Shown in pieces: positions 60,373-64,000 of a stretch of 64,000 bases of DNA (the stretch's first letter is position 1; the number at the start of each line of letters is the position of its first letter). Position numbers and translations under genes: made by a program. Below the pieces are notes generated by a model, which worked only from the letters and a program-made list of their open reading frames with translations, was not told the DNA's origin and searched no databases. The stretch is taken from the NCBI GenBank assembly GCA_902794405.1, contig CADBHI010000015.1, forward strand, positions 1-64,000. Reading direction: 5' to 3'. The stretch comes from an uncultured Prevotellaceae bacterium (GTDB lineage Bacteria > Bacteroidota > Bacteroidia > Bacteroidales > Bacteroidaceae).

Positions 60373-63300
60373 GACGATGACACCGATGTCCGTTACCGTG
60401 ATGTCACCGTCGCCGTTAGCGTCGGCACCATACATCAAGAAGCCTCCAGAGTTGGTTATCTGTAAGATTTCGTTCACCACTACCGCAATGTCAGTCACAG
60501 AAACACTCTTGTCACCATTGGCATCGCCCCTCGCGCTACCCTCTGGGGCAACGGCCAGCGTCGTTCCGAGCTCTTCAGTCTGATAGAACTTACTGATGTC
60601 CGACTCCGACAGTTTCATGTTCCTCAGATAGACGGGATGGTCCTCAGCCTCCACATTGGCAGCAACGTCGACCAGCAACGTGGCTATCTCACCATCGTTG
60701 CCCGTAAAGGTTTCATTGTACTGCGAAGCACAGAGGAAGCGGATAGCGCCATCCTTCTGTTCGCTTACCGTCAGCGTATGCCTGTCGTCCTCAGGTAAGC
60801 GGTTGGCGGCCAGGTTGGCCCTGATCTTTCCGTTACCACCCTTGATGGCTGTCACCCCTTCAGGCAGGTAGAGGTCGAGCTGGAAGCCGCGAATCTCGGC
60901 CGTGTTCTTCATCTTCAGCGACAGTTGTACCTGCGAGTTGGATGTCGCAGCAAGAGGTTTCACGTAGATAACATTGTCGTCAGCAGAGGCATTTGCTTTC
61001 ACCTTTCTGACCATGCTGCGCGACGCGTTGTTATCCTCGCCGTAGACGGAACCAAACATGATGATGTTGGCCACGCCGATATAGTCGGAAACGTCGATGG
61101 TGTTGTCTGCATTCACGTCGGCCGCTTTCTCGTTGAAGCCCTCGGGGGTGTCGCCCATGATGTGGTTGGCAATGCCTATATAGTCGCTCACATCCACGAT
61201 GAGATCCGCATTGATGTCGCCCGTCACATGGTTCAGCACCGTCAGCATGGCGCTGATGCCGTCGGCCACGTAATACTTGTTGATGTTGGTCTCCGTCAGC
61301 TTGATGTTGCGCAGCACCATGGGATAGGTTCCTGCCTCCATGTCCTCGGCAATGTTCAGTTTGATGGTGGCTATCTCGCCGTCGCTGCCTGTGAAGGTCT
61401 CATTATACTGCGACCCGCAGAGGAATCGGATGGCACCGTCCTGCTGTTCGCTCACCGTCAGTGTGTGTGCGTCATCCTCCGGCAGGCGGCTGGCGGTCAG
61501 GCTGGCCTTGATTCTGCCATTGGTGTTCTTCGCTGGGGTGACGCCGTCGGGCAGATAGAGGTCGAACTGGAAGCCGCGGATGGCCACGTTGTTCTTCATT
61601 TTGATGGGCAGGGTCAGCTCGTTGCCTACATGCACCTCAGCACTGTTGATATAGATAACGTTGTCGGTCTGCTCAGGATTCTTGTTGAACGTACCAACGA
61701 TAATGACGTCGCGGGCAGGCATCGTCTCAGGTATCGGGCTCCAGCCGCTAAAGGTGTAGTCCTCCTTTTCGGGTGCTGCCTCAGGCTCAATGGCGGTGCC
61801 ATACAGTTTGTTGTATACCTTGTACTCCTCGCCGTCCACCATATAGGTCAACTTGAACCAGAGGTTGTCTGCCTTCTCCTCTTGGATGAAAAAGAACTCC
61901 TTCCACTGGTCGGCACTCTGATAGGGAGCTGCGTCTCCTGGCGGCACTACCAGCGTACACGTCCACTTGTCGATGTCGTCGAGAGCCATCGAACCGCAAG
62001 TGGGTGGCGTGGCGGCGCGGCTGATAATCTGCGTCACGCCAGTACAGTCGGAGAAGGCCTCCTTGCCAATGGTCTTCAGTGCCGTGCCGAAGGCAAAGTA
62101 CTCTAAACTCGAACAACCAGAGAAGGCCCAGTTGCCGATGCTCTCTACACCGTCGCCGATGCTTACGTTCTTCAGGCTGGTACAGCCGTAGAACTCGTTC
62201 TCAGAAATCTCTGTCTCCTTGTCGGTGATGGTCACCGTCTGGAGCGTAGTGTTGCGGTAGAAGGGGGAGTATCCGTAGCTTTTCGAGGTGTCGTAGCTGA
62301 TGTTACCACCAATGTAGACAGTCTCCAAGGGGCAGTCGGAGAATAGAGGGCTGCCGTAATCGTTACTATTTTTCTTGTTGGAACCTAAGTTCAGCACAGT
62401 CTCGCGGTCTTCTATATTGACGGTTCTCAGTCCGCTACACATGTAAAATACTGAGTTCTTGATGTCAGTCACCGCCCGAGGAATACTGATTTCTTGCAAT
62501 GACGTACAATTAGAGAAAGCATACGTTTTGATGGTTGTTACATTGCTGCCTATCTGCATGTCCGTCAACGCTGAGCAGCCAGCAAAGGTATAGGTCTCAA
62601 TGCTCTTCAAACCTGTTCCTATCTTCACCGATGTCATGGCTGAGCAGTTTTGGAAACCATATTGCCCTATTGTCTTCACGGCATTAGGGATAACGATGCC
62701 TTGTAGTGACGAGCAGCCACTAAACGCATACTGCCCCAGCGATGTAATCTCCTCGCCCAATGTGGCCGTCGTCATGTCTGTGCAGCCATATAATGCATAA
62801 TCACCTACGTTGCCATCCAAGGTCAATTCAACATCCTTGATGTAAGTGTTGCCATAGAAGGTATAGGGGTGTACCTGCTTCACAGTCAGCGTGATGCCCT
62901 TGTTCGTCACCGTCTTTCCAATATGGATGTTTTCTGCGTCATTATTGTAAAGACAGTCGATGGCATCGCATGTGCGCTCCGAAGGACTGACGGGAACATA
63001 TTTCACGCCGTCCACCTCAAACATCGAACTCAGGAACTTGTACTCCGTCTTATTACTGAGGCTTTTATAGAGGTTGTTGGCAACGTAATTAATTGTACCT
63101 GCAGCATTGGCATACCCGCTGGGTGGGGTGTTGGTCAGCCAGATAACCTTTGCAGGTATGTGTTCGCCGAAAATGTAGTAACCTATAGTTAAAACCCCTG
63201 GACCAACAGTAACGCTCTCCAACTTGTTGCAATTCATGAATGCGTGGTCTCCGATGCTCGTCACGGAATTTGGGATGGTTACGCTGGTCAGACCGGAGCA

Positions 63301-63645
63301 GCCATAGAACGCACCGCTGCCGATGCTCGTCACAGAATTTGGGATAGTTATGCTGGTCAGACCGGAACAGGACTGAAACGCCTCGTATCCAATGCTCGTT
63401 ACTGGATAGGTAGTTCCGTTGTACGTGACAGATTCGGGGATGACCACATTGCCAGAGTATTCATTTGAATAAGAAGAACAGGAACTTCCGCGATAACTGA
63501 CTGACAGTTCAGTATTGTTGTTTGTCCAAATGTAGTAGATGGTCACACCATCACTGTTCGCTACCGAAATGTTGTGTGCGGTAGCCTCGATGCCCATCAT
63601 GCTCATGAGCACGGTTAATAGGAAAGTTACGTGCAGTTGTTTCAT
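60304..63645 (-). CDS. secreted BspA-LRR protein with alternating cohesin-like and dockerin-like modules
   Basis: 1113 aa with a signal peptide (MKQLHVTFLLTVLMSMMGIEATA). Residues ~30-590 are BspA-type LRR_5 repeats (LTSITIPNSVTSIGSGAFYG type). Residues ~600-650 look like an InlB/Flg_new repeat (YTFSGWSPIPETMPARDVII). Residues ~660-800 are a cohesin-like beta-sandwich (VGNELTLPIKMKNNVAIRGF ... RFLCGSQYNETFTG). A dockerin-like module follows (~807-870, INADLIVDVSDY, VNADNTIDVSDY), then a second cohesin-like domain (~890-1030), a second dockerin-like module (~1041-1098) and the tail RKMEQEVEPQ. It looks like a surface adhesin that could bind dockerin-bearing partners. Cohesin assignment is by pattern and unverified. 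Promoter and 3' end are shared with the gene at 37178. Confidence 0.85.
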   Translation of the reverse strand: MKQLHVTFLLTVLMSMMGIEATAHNISVANSDGVTIYYIWTNNNTELSVSYRGSSCSSYSNEYSGNVVIPESVTYNGTTYPVTSIGYEAFQSCSGLTSITIPNSVTSIGSGAFYGCSGLTSVTIPNSVTSIGDHAFMNCNKLESVTVGPGVLTIGYYIFGEHIPAKVIWLTNTPPSGYANAAGTINYVANNLYKSLSNKTEYKFLSSMFEVDGVKYVPVSPSERTCDAIDCLYNNDAENIHIGKTVTNKGITLTVKQVHPYTFYGNTYIKDVELTLDGNVGDYALYGCTDMTTATLGEEITSLGQYAFSGCSSLQGIVIPNAVKTIGQYGFQNCSAMTSVKIGTGLKSIETYTFAGCSALTDMQIGSNVTTIKTYAFSNCTSLQEISIPRAVTDIKNSVFYMCSGLRTVNIEDRETVLNLGSNKKNSNDYGSPLFSDCPLETVYIGGNISYDTSKSYGYSPFYRNTTLQTVTITDKETEISENEFYGCTSLKNVSIGDGVESIGNWAFSGCSSLEYFAFGTALKTIGKEAFSDCTGVTQIISRAATPPTCGSMALDDIDKWTCTLVVPPGDAAPYQSADQWKEFFFIQEEKADNLWFKLTYMVDGEEYKVYNKLYGTAIEPEAAPEKEDYTFSGWSPIPETMPARDVIIVGTFNKNPEQTDNVIYINSAEVHVGNELTLPIKMKNNVAIRGFQFDLYLPDGVTPAKNTNGRIKASLTASRLPEDDAHTLTVSEQQDGAIRFLCGSQYNETFTGSDGEIATIKLNIAEDMEAGTYPMVLRNIKLTETNINKYYVADGISAMLTVLNHVTGDINADLIVDVSDYIGIANHIMGDTPEGFNEKAADVNADNTIDVSDYIGVANIIMFGSVYGEDNNASRSMVRKVKANASADDNVIYVKPLAATSNSQVQLSLKMKNTAEIRGFQLDLYLPEGVTAIKGGNGKIRANLAANRLPEDDRHTLTVSEQKDGAIRFLCASQYNETFTGNDGEIATLLVDVAANVEAEDHPVYLRNMKLSESDISKFYQTEELGTTLAVAPEGSARGDANGDKSVSVTDIAVVVNEILQITNSGGFLMYGADANGDGDITVTDIGVIVDKILGTKTSASSRKMEQEVEPQ

Positions 63646-63744
63646 ATAGTTTTTTGTTTTGTTTCCCTTTTCTGCCTACTTGCTCCCCCAGCCTCGGCAA
63701 CGCAAATGTCTTGACGCCGCCCTGTAGGACAAGCTTTGTCAGCT

Positions 63745-63776
63745 GCAAAGGTAATCATTATTTTGGAAACTTCCAA
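63745..63776 (-). promoter_or_regulatory. promoter of the cohesin-like/dockerin gene
   Basis: On the minus strand: TTG at 63776-63774, 20 nt, TACCTTTGC at 63753-63745. The flanking CTTGGAAGTTT is shared with 37126-37157. Confidence 0.72.
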
Positions 63777-63787
63777 GGAAAATGTAC

Positions 63788-63820
63788 AAAAAATCTCCGA
63801 AGCCTCAATCGCTTCGGAGA
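63788..63820 (-). terminator. terminator of the partial gene at the right edge
   Basis: Minus-strand stem TCTCCGAAGC/GCTTCGGAGA (63794-63820) followed by six T. It corresponds to the hairpin at 37081-37114. Confidence 0.78.
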
Positions 63821-63925
63821 AAAGTATCTATTTGATTCTTTGCTTCAACGTCTCTGGGCTATTGCCGCTTGTTCTATGTCTTTTTTATTACAAATGGTTT
63901 GTAATATTTTATATTAGGTTATCAA

Positions 63926-64000
63926 TTATATATATTTCTCCACAAAACCGGCAGGCGTAAGGATTTCTATTCTTGATTGGTCTGCGTGTATGTAGTCCTT
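63926..64000 (-). CDS. 3' end of an unidentified gene (partial)
   Basis: Reading left from the window edge, the minus strand gives an open frame of 24 codons (KDYIHADQSRIEILTPAGFV...EKYI) ending in TAA at 63928-63926. A terminator hairpin in the right orientation follows about 105 nt downstream. The family cannot be told from this much. The remaining space from 63646 to 63925 holds only the promoter and terminator listed. Confidence 0.6.
   Translation of the reverse strand, partial: KDYIHADQSRIEILTPAGFVEKYI

Noticed and set aside
63654..63960. Plus-strand open frames of 74-87 codons near the right edge
   Set aside because: They run through a minus-strand promoter and terminator and the end of a minus-strand gene.

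Overview
The window is a chromosome segment from a Bacteroidales bacterium, most likely a Prevotella-type (Prevotellaceae) gut or rumen polysaccharide degrader. This is read from the sequence: many starts are preceded by the Bacteroidota promoter (TTG or TTTG, 19-20 nt, TAnnTTTGC) rather than Shine-Dalgarno boxes; type IX secretion genes porU and porV are present; several exported enzymes end in a short GKK-type C-terminal tail; and there are BspA-type leucine-rich repeat proteins, dockerin-like modules and a set of plant-polysaccharide glycosidases. I cannot assign a species.

Layout. 0.2-4.4 kb: an operon of a YtkA-like lipoprotein, a TonB-dependent receptor and a DAACS symporter. 4.4-9.6 kb: a solitary AAA ATPase and a large secreted protein joining a C10 cysteine protease, BspA repeats, a transglutaminase-like domain and a dockerin. 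9.7-12.8 kb: GH5 and GH29 genes with a duplicated leader. 12.8-15.8 kb: long-chain acyl-CoA ligase and an ArgE-type deacylase. 15.9-20.8 kb: GH53 galactanase, glycosyltransferase, acyltransferase and flippase. 20.9-28.3 kb: M28 glutaminyl cyclase-type lipoprotein, aminopeptidase P, a HhH outer-membrane protein and two unknown exported proteins. 28.4-31.6 kb: tRNA-Pro(CGG), a decayed mobile-element remnant and an intact three-gene cassette of unknown function (79, 208 and 387 aa), closed by a long inverted repeat. 31.6-36.7 kb: a small secreted protein, an S37 peptidase and a GH127 enzyme. 37.1-39.9 kb: an Ig-like/dockerin protein and a second AAA ATPase. 39.9-49.0 kb: a seven-gene minus-strand run from dut to a DUF3108 protein, with an EnvC-like factor. 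49.1-58.8 kb: an Ig-repeat protein, then the FAH-family, porU, porV, ispF, outer-membrane protein and methyltransferase operon. 58.8-64.0 kb: a GNAT-like protein, a very large protein with alternating cohesin-like and dockerin-like modules, and the 3' end of a further gene.

How the parts fit: PorU/PorV would export and anchor the tailed proteins (GH5, GH53, GH127, the Ig-repeat protein). The cyclase would cap the N-terminal glutamine left by signal peptidase on many exported proteins here. The dockerin-bearing and cohesin-like proteins may form a surface assembly.

Two things stand out. First, the 29.5-31.6 kb cassette is the best candidate for an undescribed system; its function is not known to me. 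Second, the segment is full of short repeats (7-nt and 21-nt tandem arrays, G/C palindromes, a nested 32-35 nt unit) that occur between genes and also, always in frame, inside genes.
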